Assembly (NCBI RefSeq): GCF_001650875.1 | Contig: NZ_LXYI01000034.1 | Span: 1-64,000, forward strand | DNA from: Sulfitobacter sp. EhC04 | GTDB lineage: Bacteria; Pseudomonadota; Alphaproteobacteria; Rhodobacterales; Rhodobacteraceae | Reading direction: 5' to 3' | Length of the DNA: 64,000 nt | Notes under the pieces: model-generated | Seen by the model: the letters and a program-made list of their open reading frames with translations, nothing else | Databases searched by the model: none | What the model was told of the DNA's origin: nothing | In this document: positions 1-9,413 of the stretch, one piece after another | Position numbering within the stretch: the stretch's first letter is position 1 | Layout: every line of letters starts with the position of its first letter | Position numbers and translations under genes: made by a program

Positions 1-467
1 CGCTGCAGCTCCCGCTGACAGCAGCCACAAACCTTGGACTTTGCGGTCTTACACCAAAGCCCGGAACAAGCCGAAGGCGCCGGGCCATCGCCTGCCCGCC
101 CCTCGGGTAGGCGATTTGGTGAGGCTGGGTATGTCTCTGACAGGAATCATTACGGTTGAGAAATCAAGTGGCATGGACAGAGGTCAGGATCGCCCACCCC
201 GGGCAGGCGATGGCCCGGCTTGTGCTCCATGTCGGCGGTCGATGAGGGCTCGAATCCAACCTTCGCTGCGATCTGCGCGAAGGTCCGGTTTTCCATTTTG
301 GGTCAGTTTATGACGCGGAGGCCAAAATCATCCGACGTTCAACACCGAGAGCCACTGGCTTGGTCCCTTGATGTCCAGTTGAGACAGGGCATGATAGCCT
401 GAACCCCTTTGCCACCCATAGGAATCCGGTCGCCTTGCGATGTCATTCCGCTCAGGAGGAAGTGCCG
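1..467. other. Intergenic stretch without a supported gene
   Basis: No reading frame here looks like a real protein. The possible frames are short, rich in Arg and Pro, and have no family resemblance that I can name. The first 220 bases carry an inverted-repeat element that is listed separately. The last 20 bases hold the ribosome binding site (AGGAGG) of the DUF1801 gene at 468. The rest may be a decayed insertion sequence, but no transposase motif is visible. Confidence 0.5.
79..219. repeat. 20-bp perfect inverted repeat with inner hairpins
   Basis: Bases 79-98 and 200-219 are perfect reverse complements over 20 bp; the core is GGGCCATCGCCTGCCC. Next to the left arm, TCGCCTGCCCG (88-98) pairs with CGGGTAGGCGA (104-114) with one wobble. 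A weaker version of that hairpin sits beside the right arm at 190-210. About 100 bases separate the arms. The design resembles a miniature inverted-repeat element or an insertion-sequence remnant. No target-site duplication was confirmed. Confidence 0.6.
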
Positions 468-869
468 ATGTCCGATGTGATACCCTTTCTAGCCGGGGTG
501 ACGCCTGAAAGGCGGCACCGGGAGGCGGCGGAACTGGATGCCTTCTTTCAACGGGTCACAGGTTGGCAGCCGGTGCTGTGGCGCGGCGGGATGCTGGGCT
601 ATGGGACCTATGATTACACCTATGCCACAGGGCGCAGCGGCAGTTTTCTGGCGACGGGTTTTGCGCCGCGCAAAGCCAGGCTTTCGATCTACGTGATGCC
701 CGGCTACGCGGATTTCGATTCGATTCTGTCGCGCTTGGGCAAACACAGCAAGGGCAAGTCCTGCCTCTACCTGAACAAGCTGGCGGATGTGGACATGGAT
801 GTGCTGGAAGAATTGATCCGCGCCGGTCTGGCGGACCTCGCGGCGCGCTGGCCGCTGCATCCGACCTAG
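468..869 (+). CDS. DUF1801 (YdhG-like) domain protein, 133 aa
   Basis: A small cytoplasmic protein whose composition and motifs (ELDAFFQRVTGW near the N-terminus, SIYVMPGYADF mid-protein, KGKSCLYLNKLADVD towards the end) match the DUF1801 family. Members share a fold with YdhG; no reaction is established. The ATG at 468 is chosen because AGGAGG lies 8-9 bases before it. An in-frame ATG at 435 lacks such a site. It lies 48 bases upstream of gltX on the same strand and could be co-transcribed with it. The family call is fairly safe; the function is unknown. Confidence 0.75.
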   Translation: MSDVIPFLAGVTPERRHREAAELDAFFQRVTGWQPVLWRGGMLGYGTYDYTYATGRSGSFLATGFAPRKARLSIYVMPGYADFDSILSRLGKHSKGKSCLYLNKLADVDMDVLEELIRAGLADLAARWPLHPT

Positions 870-917
870 ACAAACATGCGGCCCTGTGACACTTCATCCG
901 GGCCATAGGAGAATAGA

Positions 918-2252
918 ATGTCCGCCGATACCGTCACCCGTTTCGCCCCGTCCCCCACCGGTTACATCCACGTGGGCAACCTGCGCACGGCGCTGATGAA
1001 TTACCTGATCGCGCGCAAGGCGGGCGGCACCTTCATCCTGCGCATCGACGACACTGACCCGGAGCGGTCGAAAGAGGAATATGTCGATGGCATCAAGCAG
1101 GACCTGACCTGGCTGGGGCTGGAATGGGACCGGGTGGAACGCCAGTCGGAACGGCTGGACCGCTATCACGCCGCCGCCGAAGAACTGCGCGGCAAGGGCC
1201 GGTTCTATGAGGCTTTCGAGACGCCCACGGAACTCGACCTGAAGCGCAAGAAACAACTGAACATGGGCAAGCCGCCGGTCTATGACCGCGCGGCGCTGGC
1301 GCTGTCGGATGCGCAGAAGGACGACTTGCGCGCCGAGCGCGGCAATGGCGTCTGGCGTTTCAAGCTGGACCAAAGCCGGATCGAATGGGCCGACGGCATT
1401 CTTGGCGATATTTCCATCGACGCGGCCAGTGTCAGCGATCCGGTGCTGATCCGGGGCGACGGGCAGATCCTCTATACGCTGGCCTCTGTCGTGGATGACA
1501 CCGAAATGGGCGTGACCCATGTGGTGCGCGGATCGGACCATGTGACCAATACCGCAACCCAGATCCAGATCATGCAGGCGCTGGGGTTCGATCATCCCGC
1601 CTTTGCCCACCATTCGCTGCTGACCGGCCCGCAGGGCGAGGCACTGTCCAAACGTCTCGGCACATTGGCCCTGCGCGATCTGCGTGAGCAGGGCGTCGAG
1701 CCCTTTGCCCTGCTCAGCCTGATGGCGCGGCTCGGGTCCTCGGACCCGGTGGAACTGCGCACCGATATGGCGGCGCTGATCGAGGGCTTCGACATCGAGC
1801 GTTTCGGGTCCGCGCCGACGAAATTCGACGTGCAGGACCTGTTCCCGCTGACGGGCCGCTACCTTCAGACCCGCAGCGTTGACGACGTTGCGGGCACGAT
1901 TGCCGGTCTTGGCGTTCCGCAGGCGCAGGCGGCGCAATTCTGGGCCGTCACGCGGGAAAACATCGAAACGCTGCATGACCTCAAACCCTGGTGGGAAATG
2001 TTCCGCGACGGTGCCGACCCGGTGATCGAGGATGGCGACGAGGCCTTTGTCGCCGAAGCCATGGCCCTGTTGCCCGACATGCCTTTTGACGACACCACAT
2101 GGTCCAGCTGGACAGGTGCCGTCAAGGAGGCGACGGGCCGCAAGGGGCGCGGGCTGTTCCGGCCCCTGCGGCTGGCGCTGACAGGGCAGGAACACGGGCC
2201 GGAAATGGCGGCCATGATGCCCCTGCTGCGGGTCGTGAAGGCACGCGGGTGA
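918..2252 (+). CDS. gltX: Glutamate--tRNA ligase (class I, short form)
   Basis: The protein charges tRNA-Glu with glutamate in the cytoplasm. It has 444 residues. The class I HIGH-type signature is HVGN at residues 18-21, within FAPSPTGYIHVGNLRTAL. The KMSKS-type loop is LSKR at 243-246. The length fits the shorter bacterial GltX. Many alphaproteobacteria carry two GltX copies, one of which also misacylates tRNA-Gln for the GatCAB route, so a second copy elsewhere is plausible. The ATG follows a GGAGA site (908-912). The gene is followed after 51 bases by a MATE exporter on the same strand. Confidence 0.95.
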   Translation: MSADTVTRFAPSPTGYIHVGNLRTALMNYLIARKAGGTFILRIDDTDPERSKEEYVDGIKQDLTWLGLEWDRVERQSERLDRYHAAAEELRGKGRFYEAFETPTELDLKRKKQLNMGKPPVYDRAALALSDAQKDDLRAERGNGVWRFKLDQSRIEWADGILGDISIDAASVSDPVLIRGDGQILYTLASVVDDTEMGVTHVVRGSDHVTNTATQIQIMQALGFDHPAFAHHSLLTGPQGEALSKRLGTLALRDLREQGVEPFALLSLMARLGSSDPVELRTDMAALIEGFDIERFGSAPTKFDVQDLFPLTGRYLQTRSVDDVAGTIAGLGVPQAQAAQFWAVTRENIETLHDLKPWWEMFRDGADPVIEDGDEAFVAEAMALLPDMPFDDTTWSSWTGAVKEATGRKGRGLFRPLRLALTGQEHGPEMAAMMPLLRVVKARG

Positions 2253-2303
2253 CCTGTAGCCGACAGGCCCGGCGCGTGACCGCGGCGCGCAACGGGGCCA
2301 GTC

Positions 2304-3704
2304 GTGCCTGACGCGGCGCAGGCCAAGTTCCTGACCGGCAACCTGTTTGTGCATGTTGCGGTCATGGCCTTGACCTCTTCCATCGGGCTGATGGCCGTCT
2401 TCCTTGTCGATTTCGTCGATATGATCTTCATCTCGATGCTGGGAAGATCGGAACTGGCGGCGGCGGTGGGCTATGCCGGGGCGATCCTGTTCTTTACCGC
2501 TTCTTTCGGCATCGGCATGGGCATTGCCGCCGGCGCGCTGGTGGCCCGGGCGCTGGGTGCGAATGATCCCGTGCTGGCGCGAGAACGCTCGACCCATGCG
2601 CTGCTCTATGGCCTGATATTCGGAATCGTCTTTTCCATCGTGGTCTGGTCGGCACTGCCCGGCCTTGTGGCCATGCTGGGTGCCCAGGGCGAAACCGCCG
2701 GGCTGGCCATTCATTTCCTGCAGATTGTCGTGCCTTCGGTGCCCTTCCTGATGGTCGGCATGATGGGGTCCGCCATCCTGCGCGCGCATGGTGATGCACG
2801 ACGTGCCATGATGGCGACAATCATCGGCGGCATTGTCAACGCGGTGCTGGACCCGATCCTGATCTTCGGGCTCGAACTCGAACTGACCGGGGCCGCAATC
2901 GCATCCTTTGCCGCGCGGGTGGTAATAGCGGGCATGGCGATCTGGCCCCTGATCAAGGTCTATGACGCACTGGTCCGCCCCCACTTCAAGGGCATGCTGC
3001 GTGACCTTGCCCCCGTTGTCGCCATCGCCTTTCCGACCATCCTCGCGCAGGTCGCAACGCCCGTCGGGCAGGCCTATGTCACCCGTGTCATGGCCGATTA
3101 CGGCGAGGACGCGGTGGCGGGCATGGCTGTTGTGGCGCGGCTGATGCCGGTCGCCTTTGCCGTGGTCTTTGCCCTTTCGGGGGCGGTGGGGCCGATCATC
3201 GGCCAGAATTACGGCGCGGGCGACATGGCGCGGGTCCGGCGCGGCTTTACCGCAGCGGTCTTTTTTGTCGCATTGGTGATCCTGAGCATTTCGGCGGTGC
3301 TTTTTGTGCTGCGCGCGCCGATTGCCGATCTGTTCAATGCGACCGGCATCACGCGCGACCTGATCTATCTGTTCTGCGGCCCGCTGTCGCTGGCCTTCTT
3401 CTTTCCCGGTGTGCTGTTCGTGGCAAATGCCGTGTTCAACAACCTGGGCCAGCCGTTCCTGTCCACGGTGACGAACTGGGGCCGCAACGCTGTGGCCCTG
3501 ATCCCGCTGGTCTGGATCTGCGCGGCCATCGGGGATGCCCCCGGCGTGCTGGTGGGCCAGTCGATGGCCGGTGTCGTTTTTGGCGTGGTGGCCTGGATCA
3601 TGGCGCTGCGCTGCATCGCGCGTGGCGGCAAGCCAGAGGGCCGGGGCAAGGAGATTTTCGGGCGGGAGGGCCGCCTGATGACCCTATTCCACGCGCGCCG
3701 ATAA
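2304..3704 (+). CDS. MATE family multidrug/sodium exporter
   Basis: A polytopic inner-membrane protein of 466 residues, the usual MATE length, with about 12 hydrophobic segments in two similar halves (segments near MALTSSIGLMAVFLVDFVD and again after residue 230). MATE proteins expel cationic compounds in exchange for sodium or protons; the substrate cannot be read here. The start is GTG at 2304, the first codon giving a typical N-terminus before the first membrane segment; no strong ribosome binding site is visible. Its 3' end overlaps the convergent cyclotransferase gene by 21 bases. Confidence 0.88.
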   Translation: MPDAAQAKFLTGNLFVHVAVMALTSSIGLMAVFLVDFVDMIFISMLGRSELAAAVGYAGAILFFTASFGIGMGIAAGALVARALGANDPVLARERSTHALLYGLIFGIVFSIVVWSALPGLVAMLGAQGETAGLAIHFLQIVVPSVPFLMVGMMGSAILRAHGDARRAMMATIIGGIVNAVLDPILIFGLELELTGAAIASFAARVVIAGMAIWPLIKVYDALVRPHFKGMLRDLAPVVAIAFPTILAQVATPVGQAYVTRVMADYGEDAVAGMAVVARLMPVAFAVVFALSGAVGPIIGQNYGAGDMARVRRGFTAAVFFVALVILSISAVLFVLRAPIADLFNATGITRDLIYLFCGPLSLAFFFPGVLFVANAVFNNLGQPFLSTVTNWGRNAVALIPLVWICAAIGDAPGVLVGQSMAGVVFGVVAWIMALRCIARGGKPEGRGKEIFGREGRLMTLFHARR

Positions 3705-4238
3705 CCGCGCGAGGTGATCGTCCACCAGCGCGGTTTCCGCCGCCGACAACACCTTGTGCCGGGGATAGCGGGGGGCGGCGCGGTCGTTCAGCACCGGCGT
3801 CTCCCAACCATCGGTGGTGTCAAAGAACGCCGCGACTCCGGCCTCGCCGAATTCATGCAGAAAGCCCTGAACCACCACGTCGAGATAGCTCAGCAGAATG
3901 GCGTGATCGCCCGGCACCCCGGTCTGGGCGGGCGGCACCGCGTAATGGGCGATGTCCGGCGCGGGGCTGATCGGGTGGGTTACCGCACCACCCGATGACA
4001 GGCGCGCGTATCCTGCCTCGCGCGCATCCAGTGCGGCCCAGTCCGCCCCAGGCACGGCAGCAATGAGCCCGTCGATGGTGGTGCCGGGGTCTTCGATCAC
4101 GCTGAGAAACACAAGATCGCGCACCGCTGTGCGCACCCAGGCCCGCCGCCAGCCGCGCAACCGGGCGGGATGGGCATCGGGGTAATCATGGGTCTGGCGG
4201 TTCACAAGGCTGCCATAGCCGAAGAAGTAGGGGGTCAT
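3684..4238 (-). CDS. Gamma-glutamylcyclotransferase-like protein
   Basis: A 184-residue protein starting MTPYFFGYGSLVNRQT. The N-terminal YGSLV motif is the substrate-binding signature of the GGCT/ChaC/AIG2-like fold, whose members release 5-oxoproline from gamma-glutamyl peptides or amines. An acidic residue in the segment GFLHEFGEAG may serve as the catalytic glutamate, but this was not aligned. The frame stays open far upstream, into the region opposite gcvT, but that extension is an antisense shadow. The ATG at 4238 gives the expected family N-terminus. It is divergent from the gcv operon, so both promoters share the interval 4239-4340. Confidence 0.82.
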   Translation of the reverse strand: MTPYFFGYGSLVNRQTHDYPDAHPARLRGWRRAWVRTAVRDLVFLSVIEDPGTTIDGLIAAVPGADWAALDAREAGYARLSSGGAVTHPISPAPDIAHYAVPPAQTGVPGDHAILLSYLDVVVQGFLHEFGEAGVAAFFDTTDGWETPVLNDRAAPRYPRHKVLSAAETALVDDHLARLSARVE

Positions 4239-4302
4239 GCTGTCCAGGGTCCGTATTTTGTGCAGGCAACAGATCATTGATGTCAGGGGCGTACAAGCCC
4301 GC

Positions 4303-4330
4303 TTGACGCCCCATGTGCCCCCGGCATACC
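4303..4330 (+). promoter_or_regulatory. Candidate sigma70 promoter of the gcv operon
   Basis: TTGACG at 4303-4308 is followed after 16 bases by CATACC at 4325-4330, a reasonable -35/-10 pair. The predicted transcript would begin at about 4337, directly before the glycine riboswitch, which supports the assignment. This is a pattern match only. Confidence 0.5.
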
Positions 4331-4341
4331 AAAGGGCATCC

Positions 4342-4495
4342 GCCACGGGAGAATCGGACCATCCGATGCCGAAGGAGCAACCGCCCCGGAAACTCTCAGG
4401 CTCAGGGACCGTGCCGGATATCGACACTCTGGAGAGTGGTGCGAGACGCACCCGCCGAAGGGATAACGATCTCAGGCGAAAGGACAGAGGGGGCA
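4342..4495 (+). promoter_or_regulatory. Tandem glycine riboswitch (gcvT element)
   Basis: Two consecutive glycine aptamers precede gcvT. The first (about 4342-4415) contains GCCGAAGGAGCAA and ACTCTCAGGCTCAGGGACC. The second (about 4425-4495) contains GCCGAAGGGATAACG and ATCTCAGGCGAAAGGACAG. These conserved blocks are diagnostic of the glycine riboswitch. Placement before gcvT-gcvH-gcvP fits the known role: glycine binding turns on its own degradation. About 80 bases separate aptamer 2 from the gcvT start. I could not identify a clear terminator there, so the control mode (transcription or translation) is open. Confidence 0.95.
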
Positions 4496-4574
4496 TCTTG
4501 GACCGCGATCTGCGGGGGAAAGGTGCCGGATTGATCCTTGGGGACAGGCGGCAGGAATATGGGACGCTGCGCCG

Positions 4575-5699
4575 ATGGATGATCTGAAACACACTGCCCT
4601 TTTTGACCTGCATGTGGAACTGGGCGCCCGAATGGTGCCCTTTGCGGGCTATGCAATGCCGGTGCAATACCCCTTGGGCGTGATGAAGGAACACCAGCAC
4701 ACCCGCGACGCGGCCGGGCTCTTTGATGTCAGCCACATGGGGCAGGTGATCCTGTCGGGCGCGTCCTGGGACGCGGTCGCACGCGCCTTCGAGGCACTGG
4801 TGCCGATGGATGTGCTGGGGCTGGAGGACGGGCGGCAGCGCTATGGCTTCTTCACCAATGACGCAGGCGGGATCGAGGATGACCTGATGTTCGCCCGGCG
4901 CGGCGCGGACCTGTTTGTCGTGGTGAACGCCGCCTGCAAGGACGCCGATATCGCACGGATGAAAGCCGCCCTTGAACCGGATGTGACCGTGACACCCTTG
5001 ACGGACCGCGCGCTGATCGCCGTGCAGGGACCGGCGGCGGCGGGCGTGATCGCCGCAATGGACAGCCGGGCAGGCAACATGGCTTTCATGGATGTGCGTG
5101 ACCTCAATCTGGACGGCGTGCCGGTCTGGGCCTCGCGGTCCGGCTATACCGGCGAGGATGGTTTCGAGATTTCCCTGCCCGAAGATCAGGCAGAGGCGCT
5201 GACCCGCACCCTGCTGGCGCAGGACGGTGTTGCGGCGATCGGCCTTGGCGCGCGGGATTCGCTGCGGCTTGAGGCGGGGCTGTGCCTTTACGGCCATGAC
5301 ATTGATGCAGGTACAACCCCGGTCGAGGGCGCGCTGACCTGGGCGATCCAGAAGCTGCGCCGCGCAGGCGGCGACCGCGCGGGTGGTTTTCCGGGCGCGG
5401 ATATCGTGCTGGGCCAGATGACAGACGGGGCCACCCGCAAACGCGTCGGCCTGCTGCCCGAAGGCCGCGCACCGATGCGCGAAGGCACCGAGGTTTTCGA
5501 TGCCGCCGAAGGTGGCACCCTGGTCGGGCAGGTGACATCGGGCGGCTTTGGCCCCACCGTTGGGACCCCCGTGGCGATGGGCTATGTAGATGCGGGGTCT
5601 GCCAAAATCGGCACATCCCTCTGGGGAGAGGTCAGAGGCAAGAGACTGCCCCTCACCGTGGCGAAGCTGCCCTTCGTGGCGGCGAATTTCAAACGATGA
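4575..5699 (+). CDS. gcvT: Glycine cleavage system T protein (aminomethyltransferase)
   Basis: This tetrahydrofolate-dependent aminomethyltransferase takes the methylamine group from lipoyl-GcvH, giving 5,10-methylene-THF and ammonia. It has 374 residues. It begins [20 protein letters not shown] and contains the family segments [20 protein letters not shown] and [12 protein letters not shown]. It closes with the C-terminal barrel ([18 protein letters not shown]). It is the first gene after the glycine riboswitch, and gcvH starts 19 bases after its stop. The ATG at 4575 gives the standard N-terminus. Confidence 0.96.
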   Translation: MDDLKHTALFDLHVELGARMVPFAGYAMPVQYPLGVMKEHQHTRDAAGLFDVSHMGQVILSGASWDAVARAFEALVPMDVLGLEDGRQRYGFFTNDAGGIEDDLMFARRGADLFVVVNAACKDADIARMKAALEPDVTVTPLTDRALIAVQGPAAAGVIAAMDSRAGNMAFMDVRDLNLDGVPVWASRSGYTGEDGFEISLPEDQAEALTRTLLAQDGVAAIGLGARDSLRLEAGLCLYGHDIDAGTTPVEGALTWAIQKLRRAGGDRAGGFPGADIVLGQMTDGATRKRVGLLPEGRAPMREGTEVFDAAEGGTLVGQVTSGGFGPTVGTPVAMGYVDAGSAKIGTSLWGEVRGKRLPLTVAKLPFVAANFKR

Positions 5700-5718
5700 A
5701 GTCAACAGGGAAGAAGAC

Positions 5719-6078
5719 ATGAAATTTACCGAAGAACATGAATGGCTGCGCGAGGAAGACGGCGAAATGGTGGTCGGCATCACCATCCACGCGGCAGAGC
5801 AACTGGGCGACGTGGTGTTCGTCGAACTGCCCGAGGAAGGCACCGTTGTCAGCAAGGATGACGAAGTTGTCGTGATCGAAAGCGTCAAGGCGGCCTCTGA
5901 CATCCTGGCCCCCGTGGATGGCGAGATCACGGAAGTGAACAGCGCGCTGGCCGACAACCCCAGTCTGGTGAACGAAGACCCGCAGGGCGATGCCTGGTTC
6001 TTCAAGATGAAGATCAGCGATCCGTCGCAGCTGGATGAATTCATGGACGAAGCCGGATACCAGAAATTCATCGGCTGA
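5719..6078 (+). CDS. gcvH: Glycine cleavage system H protein (lipoyl carrier)
   Basis: A 119-residue lipoyl carrier that shuttles the aminomethyl intermediate between GcvP, GcvT and lipoamide dehydrogenase. The lipoylation site is Lys57 within [14 protein letters not shown]. The N-terminal segment [10 protein letters not shown] is typical of GcvH. The ATG at 5719 follows AGGGAAGAAG. An upstream in-frame start (5590) lies inside gcvT and is rejected. It is the second gene of the riboswitch-controlled operon. Confidence 0.97.
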   Translation: MKFTEEHEWLREEDGEMVVGITIHAAEQLGDVVFVELPEEGTVVSKDDEVVVIESVKAASDILAPVDGEITEVNSALADNPSLVNEDPQGDAWFFKMKISDPSQLDEFMDEAGYQKFIG

Positions 6079-6088
6079 TCCGGCCGCA

Positions 6089-6133
6089 CCCGCCGGAGCC
6101 TCCGGCGGGGATATATCAAAGCCAAAAAGAATG
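6089..6133 (+). repeat. GC hairpin plus AT-rich tail, repeat copy 1
   Basis: A perfect 9-bp stem (CCCGCCGGA 6089-6097, loop GCC, TCCGGCGGG 6101-6109) runs straight into an AT/A-rich tail (GATATATCAAAGCCAAAAAG). A second element of the same design lies at 20559-20613. Both stand just before a start codon, here that of gcvP. It may act as an intercistronic stabiliser between gcvH and gcvP, or be a dispersed repeat of the order. Confidence 0.55.
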
Positions 6134-6144
6134 AGGGTGTCGCG

Positions 6145-8991
6145 ATGAGCTTCAAGCCGACCGATTATCTGCCGTATGATTTTGCCAACCGCCGCCACAT
6201 CGGCCCGTCACCGGCTGAAATGTCGGACATGCTCAAGGTCGTGGGGGCGAAGTCGCTGGCCGATCTGATAGATGACACCCTGCCAAAGGGCATCCGCATG
6301 AAAGGGTCACTGGACTTTGGCAGGGCGATGTCGGAACGCGAGGTGCTGGAGCACATGCGCGTGGTGGCGGGCAAGAACAAGGTCCTGACCAGCCTGATCG
6401 GCCAGGGCTATCACGGCACGGTCACGCCCCCTGCTATCCAGCGGAACATCCTGGAGAACCCCGCGTGGTACACCGCCTATACCCCCTATCAGCCCGAAAT
6501 CAGCCAGGGACGGCTTGAGGCATTGCTGAATTTCCAGACCATGGTCAGCGACCTGACCGGTCTGGAGGTTGCCAATGCCTCGCTGCTGGACGAGGCGACC
6601 GCCTGCGCGGAGGCGATGACCATGGCGCAGCGGGTGTCGAAGTCGAAGGCGACCAAGTTCTTTGTCGACCGCGACTGCCACCCGCAGAACATCGCGGTGA
6701 TGAAAACCCGTGCCGCCCCGCTTGGGATCGAGGTTGTCGTTGGTGACCCGGCCAAGATGAAGGCGTCGGAAGTCTTCGGTGCGATCTTCCAGTATCCCGG
6801 CACCTATGGCCATGTGCGCGACTTCACCGACAGCATCGCGGCCCTGCATGAACACAAGGGCATCGGTATCGTCTCTGCCGATCCGCTGTCGCTGACCCTG
6901 CTCAAGGAGCCGGGCGCGATGGGGGCAGATATCGCGGTGGGCAGCACCCAGCGGTTCGGGGTGCCCGAAGGCTACGGCGGCCCGCATGCGGCCTATATGT
7001 CCTGCAAGGATGCCTACAAACGCGCCATGCCGGGGCGGATCGTCGGCGTGTCCATCGACGCCCATGGCAACCGCGCCTACCGCCTGTCCCTGCAAACCCG
7101 CGAACAACACATCCGCCGCGAAAAGGCGACCAGCAATGTCTGCACGGCACAGGCCCTGCTGGCGGTCATGGCGTCAATGTATGCGGTGTTCCACGGCCCC
7201 GAGGGGCTGAAAGCCATCGCGCAGCGCATCCACCGCAAGACGGTGCGGCTGGCCAAGGGGCTGGAGGCCGCAGGCTTCAAGGTGGACCCGCAGGCGTTTT
7301 TCGACACGATCACGGTTGATGTCGGCCCCTTGCAGGCGGCCGTCATGAAATCGGCGGTGGACGAAGGGGTCAACCTGCGCAAGGTGGGCGAATTCCGCGT
7401 CGGCATCTCGCTGGACGAACGCACGCAGCCCAGGATCATCGAAGCGATCTGGCGCGCCTTTGGCATCGTCAAGGAGGATTGCGATTTCACCCCCGAATAC
7501 CGCGTCCCCGAAGAGATGCTGCGCAGTTCTGGCTACCTGACCCACCCGATATTCCACATGAACCGGGCCGAGACCGAGATGATGCGCTATATGCGGCGTC
7601 TGGCAGACCGGGATCTGGCGCTGGACCGCGCGATGATCCCGCTGGGCTCCTGCACGATGAAGCTGAATTCGGCGGCGGAGATGATGCCGGTCAGTTGGCG
7701 GGAATTTTCGCTGATCCACCCCTATGCCCCCGCCGATCAGGCGCTGGGCTACAAGGAGATGATCGACGATCTGTCCGCCAAACTCTGCGACATCACCGGC
7801 TATGACGCGATCTCGATGCAGCCCAATTCGGGCGCGCAGGGTGAATATGCGGGTCTGCTGACCATCGCGGCCTATCACCGGGCCGAAGGCCAGGGGCACC
7901 GCAACATCTGCCTGATCCCGGTCAGCGCCCATGGCACCAACCCGGCCAGCGCGCAGATGGTGGGCTGGAAGGTGGTTGTGGTAAAATCGGCGGCCAATGG
8001 CGACATTGATCTGGATGATTTCCGCGCCAAGGCAGCGGCGGCGGGCGACAACCTTGCCGCCTGCATGATCACCTATCCCAGCACCCATGGCGTGTTCGAG
8101 GAAACCGTGACCGAGGTGACAAAGATCACCCATGAATACGGCGGCCAGGTCTATATCGACGGGGCCAACATGAATGCCATGGTGGGTCTGTCGCGCCCCG
8201 GTGATCTGGGCGGCGACGTGAGCCACCTGAACCTGCACAAGACCTTTTGCATCCCGCATGGCGGCGGTGGCCCCGGCATGGGGCCGATTGGCGTCAAATC
8301 GCATCTGACCCCGCATCTGCCCGGTCATCCGAACGCAGGCGGCGCGGCGGTATCGGCGGCCCCCTATGGCTCGCCCTCGCTGCTGCCGATTTCGTGGTCC
8401 TATTGCCTGATGATGGGGGGCGAGGGCCTGACACAGGCGACGCGGGTCGCGATCCTGAATGCGAACTACATCGCCAAGCGGCTGGAGGGCGCGTTTGACG
8501 TGCTTTACAAAGGGCCGACAGGCCGGGTGGCGCATGAATGCATCATCGACGTGCGCCCCTATGACGAAAGCGCGGGCGTCACGGTGGATGACATTGCCAA
8601 GCGCCTGATCGACTGCGGGTTCCACGCGCCAACCATGTCCTGGCCGGTGGCAGGGACGCTGATGGTCGAACCGACCGAGTCCGAGACCAAGGCGGAGCTT
8701 GACCGTTTCTGCGATGCGATGCTGGCGATCCGCGATGAGATTGCCGCGATCGAGGCAGGCGAGATGCCGCGCGAGAACAATCCGCTGAAAAACGCGCCGC
8801 ATACGGTTGAGGATCTGGTGGTCGAATGGGGAGACCGGCCCTACACCCGCGAACAGGGGTGTTTTCCGCCGGGGGCCTTCCGGGTGGACAAATACTGGCC
8901 GCCGGTCAACCGGGTGGACAATGTTCACGGCGACCGCAACCTGATCTGCACTTGCCCGCCGCTGGAAGACTACGCAGAAGCGGCGGAATGA
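6145..8991 (+). CDS. gcvP: Glycine dehydrogenase (decarboxylating), P protein
   Basis: The PLP enzyme that decarboxylates glycine and passes the aminomethyl group to GcvH. With 948 residues it is the full-length fused form, with catalytically inactive and active halves in one chain. The PLP lysine is Lys699 in [18 protein letters not shown], the standard P-protein signature. The N-terminus has the usual [15 protein letters not shown]. The gene lies 66 bases after gcvH, the gap being filled by a hairpin repeat. The ATG at 6145 is preceded by GAGGGTG. It ends in a hairpin terminator (9004-9033). Confidence 0.97.
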   Translation: MSFKPTDYLPYDFANRRHIGPSPAEMSDMLKVVGAKSLADLIDDTLPKGIRMKGSLDFGRAMSEREVLEHMRVVAGKNKVLTSLIGQGYHGTVTPPAIQRNILENPAWYTAYTPYQPEISQGRLEALLNFQTMVSDLTGLEVANASLLDEATACAEAMTMAQRVSKSKATKFFVDRDCHPQNIAVMKTRAAPLGIEVVVGDPAKMKASEVFGAIFQYPGTYGHVRDFTDSIAALHEHKGIGIVSADPLSLTLLKEPGAMGADIAVGSTQRFGVPEGYGGPHAAYMSCKDAYKRAMPGRIVGVSIDAHGNRAYRLSLQTREQHIRREKATSNVCTAQALLAVMASMYAVFHGPEGLKAIAQRIHRKTVRLAKGLEAAGFKVDPQAFFDTITVDVGPLQAAVMKSAVDEGVNLRKVGEFRVGISLDERTQPRIIEAIWRAFGIVKEDCDFTPEYRVPEEMLRSSGYLTHPIFHMNRAETEMMRYMRRLADRDLALDRAMIPLGSCTMKLNSAAEMMPVSWREFSLIHPYAPADQALGYKEMIDDLSAKLCDITGYDAISMQPNSGAQGEYAGLLTIAAYHRAEGQGHRNICLIPVSAHGTNPASAQMVGWKVVVVKSAANGDIDLDDFRAKAAAAGDNLAACMITYPSTHGVFEETVTEVTKITHEYGGQVYIDGANMNAMVGLSRPGDLGGDVSHLNLHKTFCIPHGGGGPGMGPIGVKSHLTPHLPGHPNAGGAAVSAAPYGSPSLLPISWSYCLMMGGEGLTQATRVAILNANYIAKRLEGAFDVLYKGPTGRVAHECIIDVRPYDESAGVTVDDIAKRLIDCGFHAPTMSWPVAGTLMVEPTESETKAELDRFCDAMLAIRDEIAAIEAGEMPRENNPLKNAPHTVEDLVVEWGDRPYTREQGCFPPGAFRVDKYWPPVNRVDNVHGDRNLICTCPPLEDYAEAAE

Positions 8992-9003
8992 ACTCAGACT
9001 GAG

Positions 9004-9033
9004 AAAACGGCCACCGGAACAGGTGGCCGTTTA
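9004..9033. terminator. Bidirectional terminator after gcvP
   Basis: AAACGGCCACC (9005-9015) pairs with GGTGGCCGTTT (9022-9032) around a GGAACA loop. It lies between the convergent gcvP and the small gene ending at 9047. The upper strand leaves with TTTATA; the lower strand leaves with TTTTCTC. It can serve both genes. Confidence 0.8.
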
Positions 9034-9046
9034 TACCTTGGTCCGG

Positions 9047-9313
9047 TCAGCCCAGGAGCAGGACCGCACCCAGGGGAACAACCACGTCACAGCTGCCGAT
9101 GGCTGGCTGTGCTGACGCGGTACGGTCGGGATACCACAGGCGACAAGAGCCAGCGGGCGGATAATAGCCCTTTGGCACGACGATATTGCCAGTATTGAAC
9201 ACGTCGTTGCGAACGACCATCCTGGTTTGCTGGGCATTGGCGGCGTGCAGGGGCATGCTGATGGCAGTCAGCGCGGCGAGAACGATGCAGGACTTACTCA
9301 AAGATTTTAGCAC
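9047..9313 (-). CDS. Small secreted protein with paired cysteines, 88 aa
   Basis: A cleavable signal peptide is clear: MLKSLSKSCIVLAALTAISM with an AxA-type site (HAANAQ) near residues 24-28. The mature part is only about 60 residues. It carries the motif PPAGSCRLWYPDRTASAQP and a second GSC, so the two cysteines could form a disulfide in the periplasm. Similar PPxGxCRxWxP segments occur in small uncharacterised proteobacterial envelope proteins. The start is GTG at 9313, preceded by AAGGAG on the lower strand. A GGAAC-N17-CGTT promoter lies 57 bases upstream, suggesting stress control. No function can be assigned. Confidence 0.75.
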   Translation of the reverse strand: MLKSLSKSCIVLAALTAISMPLHAANAQQTRMVVRNDVFNTGNIVVPKGYYPPAGSCRLWYPDRTASAQPAIGSCDVVVPLGAVLLLG

Positions 9314-9369
9314 GTTAAATCTCCTTTCGAAAGGGGCCAGCGCCGGAAATGGTCGATGGCCATGGACCC

Positions 9370-9395
9370 AACGCGCGGAGCCACGATAAAGTTCC
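9370..9395 (-). promoter_or_regulatory. EcfG-type promoter (GGAAC-N17-CGTT)
   Basis: Read on the lower strand, GGAAC (9395-9391) is followed by exactly 17 bases and CGTT (9373-9370). This matches the consensus of the alphaproteobacterial general-stress sigma factor EcfG. The start codon of the small secreted protein is about 57 bases downstream. A second perfect match lies before the PRC-barrel gene at 45305. Confidence 0.6.
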
Positions 9396-9413
9396 GGATC
9401 GTGATTGGGTTGG

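Noticed and set aside
41..313. Possible 90-codon gene at the left edge
   Set aside because: It runs through the inverted-repeat element, has no ribosome binding site and no recognisable family.
894..2984. A 696-codon open frame on the lower strand
   Set aside because: It is antisense to gltX and the MATE gene, very rich in His, Arg, Gln and Gly, and has no family motif. Long shadow frames are common in GC-rich DNA.
4239..6155. Upstream extension of the cyclotransferase frame
   Set aside because: It is antisense to gcvT and gcvH and crosses the riboswitch. The MTPYFFGYGSL start is the family N-terminus.
7174..8928. A 584-codon lower-strand frame inside gcvP
   Set aside because: Composition is shadow-like (His/Arg/Gln/Gly-rich), and gcvP on the other strand is certain.
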